Of a stretch of DNA of 64,000 nt, positions 10,995 to 22,600 are shown one piece after another (the first letter of the stretch is position 1; each line of letters opens with the position of its first letter). This DNA comes from Argyresthia goedartella (taxonomy: Eukaryota > Arthropoda > Insecta > Lepidoptera > Argyresthiidae). The stretch spans positions 8,025,501 to 8,089,500 of the forward strand of contig OX463809.1 in NCBI GenBank assembly GCA_949825045.1, read 5' to 3'. The notes under the pieces are model-generated. The model was given only the letters and a program-made list of their open reading frames with translations. It was not told the DNA's origin and searched no databases. The translations under genes were made by a program, and so were the position numbers.

Positions 10995-12589
10995 CCCTGG
11001 AGTGTGTGGTATAATGAAATTCAGTACAACTTTATGTAACCGCTAAAGCCTAAAATGACTAGCTTTAGGTAAGGTTTGCATGATGCAAGTGTCATTTTCG
11101 AGCAGGTGGAGCGATTAAAATTATTTTTATGATGTTACCCAAAATGTAGTAACACTCATATCAATTATAGTATCTGTGCTAAAAGTCGCGTTTTTATTCA
11201 AAGGGCTTTTTCTCTCTTCGAACCCAGCGACCTGGCTACCCTACATCATTCGCTGAAGCTAAATGCATTAGTCAAACTCAGTAGAATGAAGGTTCAAGAG
11301 GGCGTCTAATCGAGAACTGATGGAATAATCACCAGCTTATTATTTCCGGAGAATATTCATCGTGCATGGAAACGTGATTACGGGCATCCGCGTTGTTTTC
11401 TACGAAGGGAGTTAGCTAGTAGATTGGCCCGTAAGTGAAGTAAGATAGTGAATATGTTTGTTCACTGCATAAGTAAGTTTACTCCAATCTTTGCATTAAT
11501 TTTGTTCAGACGACGCATACAATATTAATAAACAAAGAACCATATTATGTACCTAGGCATTGCTTAATTTATACCCCATTTTGATCTGCAATTTGGATTT
11601 ACTACCACCTCGATAAGCTACAAATATTGTGTCTTAAAATGTTACATACTTAGAAGAAATAATCGACATAAAATGAACATGATATTTTGATGATATAATT
11701 TTGATTTTGGAACCCTAAATGCATGCCAAGCATAGAGTTGTTCCCATAGAGCTCCTTGCTTATATTGTTATTTGTTTCCAAATTAATATGTTAGTTATTT
11801 GTTTCCAAATTAATATGTTAGTTAGGTGCCTAGTAAAAGACCATCACCACGTCACAACAACTAACGCAGCTTCCAAAGAACAACAGGCAGCCGGCAGTGC
11901 ACTAATATACTCCCCCCACACAGCACTAAGCATTTACCTTTTTGCAAAATGCACAGGAGGTTAATCAAGGCTTTGTTAAATATTTATAAGCGGCAGGCAA
12001 TTTGGTGCTCCAGCCACTCCGCAAACTATCTACTCCACGGGAATTTTTATCTTAATACCTGTCTGGATAGTCCAATATCAGGTTTCCTGGTGGTAAAGTA
12101 ATTGTAGCGAAGGAGATTCTCAGCAGGTAACTGCTTGGTAAAGAATACATATGGTGCAGGAACTGGTAAATAATTGAACAGTCTGTTTTTATGTTGTTAA
12201 AGGTTAAAATACTGGTTCATGGTAGCAATATTATTTACATTTTTAGGTACTGATTAATTTGGTTAGTATTGTTTAACGTTTTATAGCTTCGTGTAGACCT
12301 ATAGAACCACTATTTATGGCATTCTAGGAACTTGAATTTGTTTTTTCCGTCATGTAATTTATCTTAATCTATGTATCTTGACTAGGTTTTAGAGCTTCTA
12401 ACACAACTTATTACTCGGTTACTCGTAATTATTTAGTCATTTTAAAACTTATTAGTAGATTTTTGCGGAAGTGGCAACAGACCAGGGACGTGTGGACTCA
12501 AAAGGGGGGGGGCTACACCCAGCAGTGATGTCTGGCTTCAAAATAACACCAGTCTCTTAGGCCCACTACTTCGAACGTGAGTCATAATT
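10995..12589. other. Intron sequence, little recognised
   Basis: AT-rich. A local 28-bp direct repeat (TATTTGTTTCCAAATTAATA...) at about 11768-11823 is the only structure I noticed. Open frames here show no family resemblance. Confidence 0.4.
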
Positions 12590-12690
12590 CATAATTTCTT
12601 TATTGCACACAAATGATATAAAAAAGAGTAACATAAAAATAATGTACAAAGGCGAGCTTATCTTTAATAAGAGTTAACACTATTCTCTCA
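12590..12690 (-). repeat. Repeat-V fragment, reverse orientation
   Basis: TTTCTTTATTGCACACAAAT and AAAGGCGAGCTTATCTTTAA are the complement of the family seen at 38466-38585. Confidence 0.6.
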
Positions 12691-12763
12691 ATTACTTTGA
12701 CAACTACTTATTAAAGCAACATGCGTCAGTTTTGACCCTCGTTCCTTACTGATCAAAGTAAGT

Positions 12764-13006
12764 GACGACCCGAATGGCCGAGTCGGCAGTGACCCTGCCT
12801 ACGAAGCCAAGGGTCCCGGGTTCGAGTCCCGGCGGGGGCAAATATATGTTTGATGAGAACGGATGTTTGTAACCTAGTCATGATTGCTTATCTATCTAAG
12901 TATAATATTTATCTATGTAAGTATGTGTATTGTTGTCTAGTACCCAAGATACAGGGAATCCTAGTTTGGGGCTAGATCAATGTGTGTAAATAGTATCTAA
13001 GGTATT
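12764..13006 (+). mobile_element. SINE-A copy beside the N-terminal exon
   Basis: tRNA-derived SINE: A-box-like TGGCCGAGTCGGCAG, B-box GGTTCGAGTCCC, then a non-tRNA body (GATGAGAACGGATGTTTGTA, GATACAGGGAATCCTAGTTT) and a 3' end GTATCTAAGGTATT. It is nearly full length. It sits antisense in the first coding intron of the channel gene, its 3' end about 20 bp from the donor of the N-terminal exon. Confidence 0.85.
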
Positions 13007-13027
13007 CTTTTTTAAGTAGGTACTAAC

Positions 13028-13162
13028 CTCCGTATAGGATTTGAGTCGGAGAATATAAACAGCGACGTGGGCCCTGGAGGTGGGGGCTCATGCGCGCCGC
13101 CCATGTTATCAGCTGGGGCGGCGCGAGCCTGCGCGCCCGCCGCCTCTTGCGCAGCCGCCAAC
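13028..13162 (-). CDS. cac: Cav2/cacophony exon: N-terminus
   Basis: Exon of 135 bp in the order acceptor (pyrimidine-rich tract ending CATTCCAG), one base completing a codon, 44 codons, then AG before the donor GTTAGT. The peptide is alanine- and proline-rich, then GPTSLFIFSDSNPIRR, the conserved cytoplasmic segment just before domain I S1 in insect Cav2. A methionine (codon at 13104-13102, MGGAHEPPPPGPTSLF) resembles the start of insect cacophony and may be the initiator. However, the frame stays open upstream to the acceptor (LAAAQEAAGAQARAAPADN), so a more 5' start in an unseen exon is possible. The exon is very GC-rich compared with its surroundings. It ends in phase 2 and joins the exon at 6296 to make RRYTKF. 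Confidence 0.9.
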
Positions 13163-15588
13163 CTGGAATGCGGAGAAGAGACAACTTTAGTATGCGTAGT
13201 ACTTCAAATATCCTGTGCGCAGTGCGTGCAGCACGATATTCGCTCCTGCAGCCGGCCTGCAAATTGGTATGCATCCCAGCCCATCTAATTCTGGTTCTTA
13301 GACCGCCTGTTGATAGCCGCTAAATACCACACGGCTATGTTAAGTTGGAACCTGGATGACCTTGCCGTGCTTGACTACGGTACTTAACCGTCTTGTACTC
13401 TTTATGTTTAGCTGTAATTAGTGGCTGTCATACGTCTGGTGCAAGTCGCCCTTACTGTGCAATTTATGCGGCAAACATCTTCTTTACTATTACTATGCGT
13501 ACGAAATGAATCTGGAAACGTCAAGAATATAACGTCCCTTGCTAACCCACCAAAAATTCAAACTGCTGGTCGAATCAATCAAATAATTTATAGTTAGCTG
13601 AAAGAATGGACTGTTTTACATTTTGCACCTAGATTTAGCGTTACTCAAGAAACTACTTCGCCTTTACATTATAACTTTCCACGGAGTAAAACCAAAATTT
13701 GCATGGTTTTTCAGTGTTCGTTTTGATCTGAAACATGTCAAAAAACCAAACAACCCCATTATAGAAATTTCAAAATAAAACACTAAATATTTCGTCTTTT
13801 TAGCGTTGCTTTTCCAAGTAAGACAAGTTTCGTTAGATGAAACCCATGTCGTCAGAAAGTCTCTGTAACGCCTCCTCTTCAAATTACACGTTGTTCAACG
13901 TACACTTAAGTAAGTACGTACGTACTTAAATAACAGCCACCAAACCACGGCATACAATCCGTACAACAAAATGATCCTTCGTTGCGATAAAACGCACACA
14001 TAATCATGAATTGTAATTTAATTACCTCAATAAACTTATCGTAATCGACAATAGATACCTAGTTAGGTAATAATACACAGAAAGGTGTAGTCATATTTTA
14101 GGAAGTTTTTATGAACTTAATTCTGAACAATTTTCACAATAATACCGATTTGATCTGAGCAACTTTTATTTTCAGTTCTCAATGCAGTTTGCGCCGAGCG
14201 ATCAGCGGTTTTGTATGAAGTGAAATAAAGTTGCTCTGATCAAATCGAGTTCATAGTAAAAGTTGTACAGAATGATGCCATTAACAACCCCTTAAAATAT
14301 GACGACAGCTTTCTGTTACATCCTGTATAGGTATACTGGTTCATATATTACTTGTAACGTACCAATATTGAGGAATAGATAAGCATAATTTTTGTTTTTC
14401 TTTCAAAACTCAAGACATCCTGTTTTCAATGTTGCCTGTAAAAAAATGGGTAGAACCACCCAAGAGGAGGAAAACGGGATACCAAATTACACAACCTTCT
14501 GTAGACAAGTCACCCAATGAAGAATACAAAACTAAAATCCTTTCAACGCAAAATGTCACATACACCCCGCGATCAGACGAAACTCGCTATTAATTAATCT
14601 AATGCACCATTCCAGTTAAAGCGAGCTTCCCCTCGTTTTATACTATACAAACTAGAAGGTTCTACCGTTGTATTATATAGGGCTGTGTGTACGGTTCGAG
14701 GCACTGGCCTACATTCGGAAGGTACCCGTATAAATATAGTTACTTGCACCGTTTTACAGAGGAAAAGAAGGACAGTAAGGTAAACTTGCTTCAAGCGCAT
14801 TTACGCAGGGAGTACGTAAACATATAGAATTAAAGATTTTCGGTTCGTCAAAATGTTCGTGCATCCAAGTAAAAGGCAGCGAAGTTATGTTTTCTGAATG
14901 GTCAGCCTTTTGCAAGTCAAATAATCATGAAACCAAATCTGCCGTGAGACCCATTCAAAGAATCCCCAAAAGCCAACATTTATATTCATCAAGTCCATGA
15001 GGACTTGATGAATATAAATGTTGTTGATGTTGTGGATGACCACCTTGCTAAAGCAATGATAAATGTTATCCATAGAAAGAATATAAGTATAAGTCGTACA
15101 GATGTCTATTCGGTATATGAACTAATCTGAAGCAGAGAATAATTTCTTGAATATATTGTTATCCGTAATTAGATTATATGCTCGCGTTCATATGTATATT
15201 TATATATTGGTACACTGACAGTGTGTGGAAAACTGAGCCGTTCCACAGACAGGCCTATCTATATGAGATGAATGCAGAGAGATTGAGTATCACGGCCTCC
15301 TGAATTTATTGAATTGAATTGCAATTGTAACTGTATCAGTCACATTTTAATTTTAATTTTATTTTATTTTATTTATGTAATATAAACTTGGTAAGTGTGA
15401 TTTAATTTTATTTTATTTGGTTTAATTTAATTTATATTTTACTTGATTTAATTTAATTTGATCAAATTTTAATTTTACTTTGTATGACCTAATATTTATT
15501 TTAATTGAGATTTATCATTTAATTGTCATTTTTATTACTAACAAACTATGGAACCCTTGTGATCCGAAATAAAATTTGAAACATTTGA
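13163..15588. other. Upstream intron or intergenic sequence
   Basis: No exon or known repeat seen apart from the hairpin at 14974-15023. Short open frames near 13090-13320 are antisense or out-of-frame readings of the channel exon. Confidence 0.4.
14974..15023. repeat. Perfect 23-bp inverted repeat (hairpin)
   Basis: Arm CAACATTTATATTCATCAAG plus TCC (14974-14996), loop ATGA, and an exact complementary arm (15001-15023). Confidence 0.85.
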
Positions 15589-15791
15589 AACATTTACATG
15601 CAGGCTTGACATACATTGCTTCTGGCCTCACACTAGGATAACCTGTGTCGTGGGTACCAGAAACAGCGACGTCACACACATATAAACATCCAAGACCTGG
15701 GGATTTTTTTTCTTTACCCCCAGCCGGGGATCGAACCCGGGACCACTCGCATGGTAGACAGAGCCACAACCGCTGCGCCACAGAGGTCGTC
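15589..15791 (-). mobile_element. SINE-B copy, near full length
   Basis: On the minus strand: GACGACCTCTGTGGCGCAGC (A box), GGTTCGATCCC (B box), GGGGTAAAG, CTTGGATGTTTATATGTG, CGCTGTTTCTGGTACC and the tail CATGTAAATG. This is one of the best-preserved members of the family. Confidence 0.85.
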
Positions 15792-18250
15792 AAATTATTA
15801 TTTTAATATATTATTAATATCTCAGAAGTATATTATTTATAATGTAAGGCACAACAATGGCAGCTATGTCCTTCTTTGCTCCCGCTTGGTGGCGCCGGTG
15901 TAGTTGGATGCAAAGAGTTTCATTAATCTGAGGCTAAGTTAAAAAACACGTCATGTGATCATTCAAATACACTTGATACTGGCAAAATCGAGGTTAGCGC
16001 GCCATAAATTATATGAAGAAGTAAATATAATTAGACAACTTTGACAGATAGACAGCCCCCCGGCCACCACCACCGCTAGCGCCATCTGCAATTTTGAGGT
16101 GCCATTAGTATACAGCCCGGCTCAGCTAATTGCGTTTATTACTGAAGTTATATTTATTATACATTGAAAAAATATGGCATTTGACTTGTAGACTACCTTG
16201 GTAGTCCAATAAATCTCTAGATTTAACGAGAATTTAGAAACGTGTCTAAAGCTGAACAACAACTTTTGACAATGTCAGAATTGTGTATTTTCAGCAGATG
16301 TATTTTATAAACTTAATTTTGTGTTAAAATGACAGCATTTTACAATGACATCACATGCTAATATTTCTTAGAACTCGTGAACAAAATAACCGTTTTGACA
16401 GTTCCTAAAAAGTATTTATTTTGTCTAGCAGTCCAATACCGTTTTGCGAATTTTAAGCAGATTTTATTAAGTTTTGGCCGGGCGGGCGTGCAGTAAATAT
16501 CTGTAATTTGATAACTCTATGTGTCAGATGAGGGATTCACGACAATTACCGAGGTTGGCCGAATCGTTAACTGATTTTAATCGTATTGTACTAATCGTCG
16601 AATAAATAAGTATGATCCGTAGATAGAATATAAGTTCGTAGCTACATTATTCTATGTTTTTCATATCATGCATTGTTTTTTCTGTCGTACATTATACCTA
16701 TAGAAATCAAGGATATCATGACCATTTTTATTCAGTTTCTATTCGGCGGGCCGCTGTAGGCACCAGCGGGTATGAGGGGGGCGGGGGAGGGGTTCTGTAG
16801 GGCGCGGGGGGTGGGCGGGAGGTCGAGTGATCGGCCGCGGCGAAGGTCGCTGCTCATCTTGCTCTGCTAGCTGGCTAGTTGGCGTACGAAATTCTTTGGT
16901 TATTTTTGCACCTGAAATATGTTGGTAGATTATCTATTTCGGGGCTAGCTAAACGCGTGATAAGCTAAGTAAAATTACCGCAAAATGTGAATACACCTAT
17001 CGAATAATGGTTTTGATGAAGTCAGCAATGATACTGACGAGAGAATGGTGCAAGTTCGTTGTGACCGCCGACGCCATTTTCTTTTTTATATCATTTGATT
17101 TATACTGGGTATTCAGTTTCTAGTTTCTGATCATGTTTTTTGATATATTTTTTGCGTTCAATGTCACAAATTTCAAGTACTTTTCAAGCTAGTTCTCGTG
17201 CTTATTGGTAAAAACCTTTTCTTAAATCTATGCAGCCGATGCTATTTTAAACACACACGTACAAGTGTAAGCTTCAACGTGAGCAAGATCGAAATGGATA
17301 AATAAGTTCGATGCGGACTTGCCCAGCACTTACAAAGGCGACGCAGGGCCTCTGCGGGTGTGCGGGAGGTGTGCGGGACGACCGCCCCTCCGCAATTTCC
17401 TCTTTCCCCTCTAGCTATCAATCCTGACATGGATAGTTATAAGATGTCTCGCTGACTCGCATCGGCGACACGTCGTCTGCTATCGGCCTTATAAACAATT
17501 TTCTAGGTAAACCTTTCTAGATAATAAGGAAATTCCGTTATTCGCATCAAAAAATATTACAGTTTTACTTTAATATGTGTCCTTTATTTATCCTCTACAG
17601 CGTAGTTTGAAACTTTGCCGGACGTATTTTGTATTTTTGAAGTCAAATATTCAATTTTTTGTAAAGGGGGGAGTATCTGAGCCGGACCTCACGTGCTGCA
17701 GTAACCACACTTCAGCCATTACAGATATGCGGAAATATCTCATCAAGTACAATTATCTTTGTTCGTAATTACTAAATGTACTAACCTAATATATAAGCTA
17801 GGTTCCCAATCAAATAGACAGTTATTAACTGAGCATGAAGTGACAACAAGCCTTTTATTCCGTCTCCTGTTGGTCGCCACCCCTGTCGGCAAAGTTAGCC
17901 TCAGATTAACAAAACTCTTTGCTAATTACCTTCCCCTTCGCCTTATGTTGGCTGTCCAGTAAAACTGTCAACAGTTTTCCTGTCAGTCAATAACTCAGAT
18001 GTCTACACTTGCTGACATTGGCGATATCAACTTGTTGTCAGACCGCCATTAAAAGTAAAGGAGAAGAAGAAGAATAACTCAGATGTCAGTCAGAAGCTAA
18101 ACAAAACTGGATATCATAGTTTTTTAGTAATTATAAAGTGGTGAGGTCTCAGATGATAACAAAGACTTAGTGCAATCCTAAGATTAGAATAAGGCAATCT
18201 GGCCAGTGAAATAAATGGGTTCAAGGTCCACTCTGGGAGAAAAAGCTCTT
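15792..18250. other. Region with no gene seen
   Basis: Besides the GC-rich island at 16732-16870 nothing is recognisable. Open frames at 17242-17962 have no resemblance to known proteins. Confidence 0.4.
16732..16870 (-). other. GC-rich island with a 41-codon open frame
   Basis: A CpG-rich block in AT-rich surroundings. On the minus strand it contains ATG at 16857-16855 and an open frame MSSDLRRGRSLDLPPTPRAL continuing proline-rich to a TGA at 16734-16732. It could be a promoter-proximal or 5' untranslated exon of the calcium channel gene downstream, or a chance composition. The only GT within the frame (GCTGGTGCC) would leave one base, which does not fit the phase needed by the exon at 13162, so I do not call it a coding exon. 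Confidence 0.25.
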
Positions 18251-18286
18251 ATGCTAAGGGCATAAGCCACCTTATGCCCTTAGCAT
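18251..18286. repeat. Perfect 16-bp hairpin
   Basis: ATGCTAAGGGCATAAG, loop CCAC, exact complement. Confidence 0.85.
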
Positions 18287-18455
18287 TTCAGCAGTTTGCA
18301 TTCATCAGTTTTTACATCATTACTACAATTGATATTATTTGGCATCTGTGCTAAAATCGTATACGTAAAGCTGTAAGACATTGGAATGAGTCCATAATTT
18401 TATAGTAAAGAGTTATTTTTCACCGTCTTGCTCAAATTTATTGAATGATTTCATT

Positions 18456-18527
18456 GTTGTTTTTGAACGATAAAATAAATGTCAGTTTACTCTAAAACTG
18501 ACATTTATTTTATCGTTCAAAAACAAC
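18456..18527. repeat. Perfect 33-bp hairpin
   Basis: Left arm 18456-18488 (starts GTTGTTTTTGAACGATAAAA), six-base loop ACTCTA, right arm 18495-18527 exactly complementary. Such a long perfect stem implies a recent foldback duplication or a non-B DNA event. Confidence 0.85.
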
Positions 18528-18877
18528 CAGCCTCATATAAAACTTTTAAAAACTACGAGCAAGTGAGGCCACGAAGGGCGTTATTTTAAGAATATTAGTA
18601 TTTTACTCGAAATATACTAAAATCCGTTTTTCCATTTAGCTGCCAAAAAAAAAATGCAGCAGTGATAGCATGTAAAATATATAATTGGACTCAGTAGTAT
18701 ATTTTTTTAACCGTAAATAAAAGACTCGTTTCACTAAAAACCATCTATTCCAAAGATAATAATGTTTTATAATACAAGAAAATATTTTTTAAAAACAACG
18801 ACGTAGTACACATAATTTTTTCTCGAAACTTAAATGTTATCAATTGGTTTTTACGTATTGACAACATTGTTTTGTGA

Positions 18878-20693
18878 GGCCGGTCCACACTGGACGAATG
18901 TGGCGAGCGGAAGCGACTGTCTAAAATAAAAAAGCCTGTTTCCTAATTCTTAATATAATTATTTCGTCTGATAACCGTTATGTTTTATTTTACAGGTACC
19001 TGTAAGCCTGAGGCGAAATCTAAATCTAGGTTCCTCGGATTATTGGTGCGGCTACTTTCATACTCTATATACAGAACCAGGTGCATTTATGAGTATGTGT
19101 GTGGTAGTGATAGAAAATGCAGTCGGGTTATTTATTTTTATAATAATTCTAACGTTTTGGTTTCTTTCATTATTCCTTAATAATTCAGCAAGTTAAAAAC
19201 TTCAAAAACCGGCTTCAAGTTCAAGCTATATTATTTCCTCCCCGGTCGGTATGTGAATGAGGTGCGCATGAAAAGTCCTCATCAAAACTTTGCAGCACGG
19301 TACATATTGTTGTATTTTTCCAAAAAGCGCTACATAAATTTGGATAAAATGTATATGGGACCACCCCTGAAATATAACCTAAAAATCAAAACAATAACCA
19401 TAAAAATAGGTTCTTAATTGACGGAAAAATCACGTAGAATTAAGAACCTCCTCCTTTTGAAGTCGGTTGATTACTGGCTTTGTAACAAAAAGTGGGTATT
19501 GACGATTTTCATATAAGTTTTGACACCTGAATGTTACAATACAAGCGATTGCTCTGTCAGGGAGGAGTTGCCCACGTCCTCAGGAAATACTTGGCCTATA
19601 GCCCATCACATCCCCCGGGTAGTGCTAATGAGCATAAAAATATTCTCAAGACGATAATTTCAGGTTCCCAATAGAAACTTTCAAATGCTCTCGACACTGG
19701 CAAAATTAACCTCAAAAGAGGTTGGCACGCCAAATTAAAAGAGGAAAAAACGAAAGATGGCTCTGTCGAATTGATTATAACTTCTATGATCGATCCAAAA
19801 TTTTGATAGTGTTGGCTTATTTTTTGTTCCGATTCCTGTTTTATACATCAATTTCGCTGTTGTTTACCTGGACTTTGATATCTGCGTACATGTTTACCTC
19901 GGCATTGTCACAATGGATCCAGAACCCACTACTGTACGTACTAAGTCTGTGCCTTTGGCAATCTGCATCTGACCCTGTACCTTCTGAAAGTGCTTCTCGA
20001 CATGTAAATAATAAAGACTTTTCATCTTCTACGGAAAAAAGGTCCTCGTAGTACATTAACGCCCAGTGAAAAACAACAGGTACAAGCAAGTCCGTTGATT
20101 CCATATGAACAGATGCAACATGGTGCATCCCTCAATGCAGCGTTCTGTTAACCAAAGAGATTTTTATGATAAATAAAAGATATTTATTTATATTTGTATT
20201 TTGGTTATTTTTATTTATGTTTTAATTGCAATTTACTTTAATTTAGTATACAAATCAGAGAACGGTGCATTTAATTTTGTTATTAGATATTTCCCTGCTC
20301 TTAGCCATACGCATACGCATTCGCAGCGCCCTATATTCACCTTTAATCTTGTCATATGTGCACGCCATTATCGTAAAACCAAATCTAGGTTTCTTACTTT
20401 CAGCTGAAGACTCTGCTTTACCTTTATCAATCTATAACCTCACTAATATTGCCTGTATCGTGTCGTGTGTGTCTAAGATCTGACCCTTCACTGTGCTTCG
20501 GCTTTTATATCGTATTCGATCGAATATCGAGCTTTTATTAATTACTGATTTGCATCCAATATTACTAGCTAACGCAATCAGGCAAGGACCCCAAGGATAA
20601 ATACACCACCTAATTTACTCTAATACACCACACATTAAAGTCGGTCACGCTCGCCACGGCTCCTTGTCACCGCTTGTCCAGTGTGGACGCGCC
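18878..20693. mobile_element. Candidate DNA transposon with imperfect terminal inverted repeats
   Basis: Left end GGCCGGTCCACACTGGAC (18878) and right end GTCCAGTGTGGACGCGCC (to 20693) are inverted copies with few mismatches, and further inside TGGCGAGCG...GCGACT / complement of AGTCGGTCACGCTCGCCA also pair. The interior (1.8 kb) has no clear transposase; a 109-codon open frame at 19722-20051 contains a hydrophobic stretch but no family signature. I could not define a target-site duplication. Confidence 0.45.
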
Positions 20694-22059
20694 ATGTGTC
20701 AAATGTCGTAGTGACAGTTTTTTTTCGGCAGACTATTAAGAAATGGATTTTAGCTGCTTTTTAAAAATAGGCTATTTTATAAATGATATAAATAGTACCA
20801 AGTTTTTGATATGGCTATGAAATTGACCTTTAGCACAAGGCTAAAATAGATAGGCTATTTGAATTATAATCGACACCCAGTAATGTACTTACGGTGGCCA
20901 TAAATCCATGAATTGAACATGCACGAATCCAAAGTACAACACAAAACTCCACAAAATCACTGTCACGGAATTACCTATTCATTCTAAATACTCGTAATCT
21001 CTATCGACGCAGCACTGAAATCAACTTAATTTGTCTAAATATTGCATTGTCTGTCTTTATTGAGTTAATTGATACAAATACGCTAACACATCATGTGTTT
21101 TGTTGATATTGTATTATGTTGTCATTATTTGACGATGCTGAATGTAAGACTATAATGTTATGTAGGTACATTTTAGTAGTTGTATTCAACTACCCACATT
21201 TCAGCCTGGAATAAAACAGAATGTTTTAGATATGCAAAAGTAAAAACAGTATTTCGGTTTAGGAAAAACATATTTAAAAGCGTCTCGCAGATTTGAATTA
21301 ATGTGGGAAAGTGAAATAATGTTCCAAGCTGGCGATAGGATGCTACTGGGAATTCCAAAATATTTGGCTAATCTTCTACGAGTAATTTATATTTGCCTTC
21401 TTATCTAGCAACAGCTAGATAGATCGCGTAAAACCTTCATGGGATAGAAGAAGAAGAACAATCAGTTATGTCCTAGATTCAGAACATAGAGAGGAACTTG
21501 GCCACTTTCCATTACGTTGTTAATATCCATACTACGTCTAAGTTATGAGCACCAAATATTGGGTCTATTTAATTAACTTATTAAATTGGCTGGAATTAAT
21601 TGACTATCGCTCATCCCACTTCGCAACAGGAATCTTCGAAACCCGAAGTGGTCCTAAGGGTTACTCCCAGTGTGTAACAAATGTATTAGATGTTTTTGGA
21701 CGACAATGCAGAGATAGCTTAACTTAACCCACCACATTCCAGAACATCGTATAGCCGTCTTGTATTAGCTAGCCCTCTTGATCATACGGGAACCCACACA
21801 AATGCCAATTTGACATAAACCGAACTCGGGGAAACTCGAAGGCATGCTACGCAAATCGCACGCTACTTGCGTGGTTTGATACACGTATCCCACGCCTCGC
21901 TCTTAGGTCGCCGCCATACAAATTCGTTGTAATTCGCACACGGCGACGTTGTGTTTGACATCAGTCGTATGCTACAGGCTACGCAAATCGCGTAGTTCCG
22001 TGTGCGAAAGTCGTGCTGCGCTACTGGAGTAGCATAACACTATGAAATGCATCGCAGTC
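20694..22059. other. Region with no gene seen
   Basis: Contains two copies of the short string GCTACGCAAATCGC (about 21847 and 21980) in a locally GC-richer stretch, but no coding signal. Confidence 0.35.
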
Positions 22060-22292
22060 GCATGGCCGAGTCGGCAGTGACCCTGCCTACGAAGCTAAGG
22101 GTCCCGGGTTCGAGTCCCGGTGGGGTCAAATATTTGTTTGATGAGAACGGATGTTTGTACCCTAGTCATGGTTGTTTATCTATCTAAGTATAATATTTAT
22201 CTATATAAGTATGTGTATCGTTGTCTAGTACCCAAGATACAGGGAATCCTAGTTTGGGGCTAGATCAATCTGTGTAAATAGTGTCCAAGGTA
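22060..22292 (+). mobile_element. SINE-A copy
   Basis: GGCCGAGTCGGCAGTGACCC, GGTTCGAGTCCCGG, GATGAGAACGGATGTTTGTA and end GTGTCCAAGGTA. The first bases of the head are replaced by GCAGTCGCA. It is directly followed by repeat-U. Confidence 0.85.
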
Positions 22293-22299
22293 GTAGACA

Positions 22300-22600
22300 G
22301 GACTGTATGGGGTTAATCTGGCTCAACACAGACCTTGCTGTTAATAATTTTGTAATTATTTATTCCTGCTTATTAATCATAACAATAATTTTTTTCATAT
22401 TTGTATTAGTTAAGCACAACCTATTTTTAAAAGAGATCTAAAAATAAATCTGTGGGAGTTTCTACGCCCTTCTTCTCCCACAGTGGTGGAAGAGGCAAAA
22501 AATGACGTTTGCTAAGTATATGTAAATATCTACAGTAATAAAGTACTTTGACTATTGACTATTGACTATTGACTATTATTATTATTATTATTATTATTAT
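22300..22600 (+). repeat. Repeat-U copy with microsatellite tail
   Basis: GGGTTAATCTGGCTCAACAC, AAAGAGATCTAAAAATAAAT, CTGTGGGAGTTTCTACGCCC and a tail of TGACTAT units running into (TTA)n at 22549-22600. Related copies lie at 39358-39630 (reverse) and 44140-44460. The position of the simple repeat suggests the 3' end of a retrotransposon. Confidence 0.6.

Larger units (their letters stand above)
997..13162 (-). other. cac: Gene span: 5' coding part of Cav2 calcium channel alpha-1 (cacophony)
   Basis: This is the span of the recognised coding exons of one gene transcribed right to left. The product is the pore-forming alpha-1 subunit of a presynaptic voltage-gated calcium channel, a membrane protein of four six-helix domains that admits calcium at nerve terminals. 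The exons present cover the N-terminus and domain I through S5. Introns measured between them are about 6731, 2251, 280, 921 and 1217 bp. The remaining pore loop, S6 and domains II-IV must lie left of 997 outside the window. The peptide matches insect Cav2 (cacophony) better than Cav1 as I remember the families, especially the S1 and S2-S3 exons. No other host gene was found in the window. Confidence 0.93.

Noticed and set aside
12764..12840. True tRNA gene (also at other SINE-A and SINE-B heads)
   Set aside because: A and B boxes are present, but no acceptor stem pairs and the sequence continues in a conserved non-tRNA SINE body.
13023..13288. Open frames on both strands over the N-terminal exon
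   Set aside because: They use other frames than the one that splices correctly to the S1 exon; GC-rich sequence lacks stops by chance.
19722..20051. 109-codon frame with a hydrophobic segment as a membrane protein gene
   Set aside because: No family resemblance, no exon signals, and it lies inside a probable DNA transposon.
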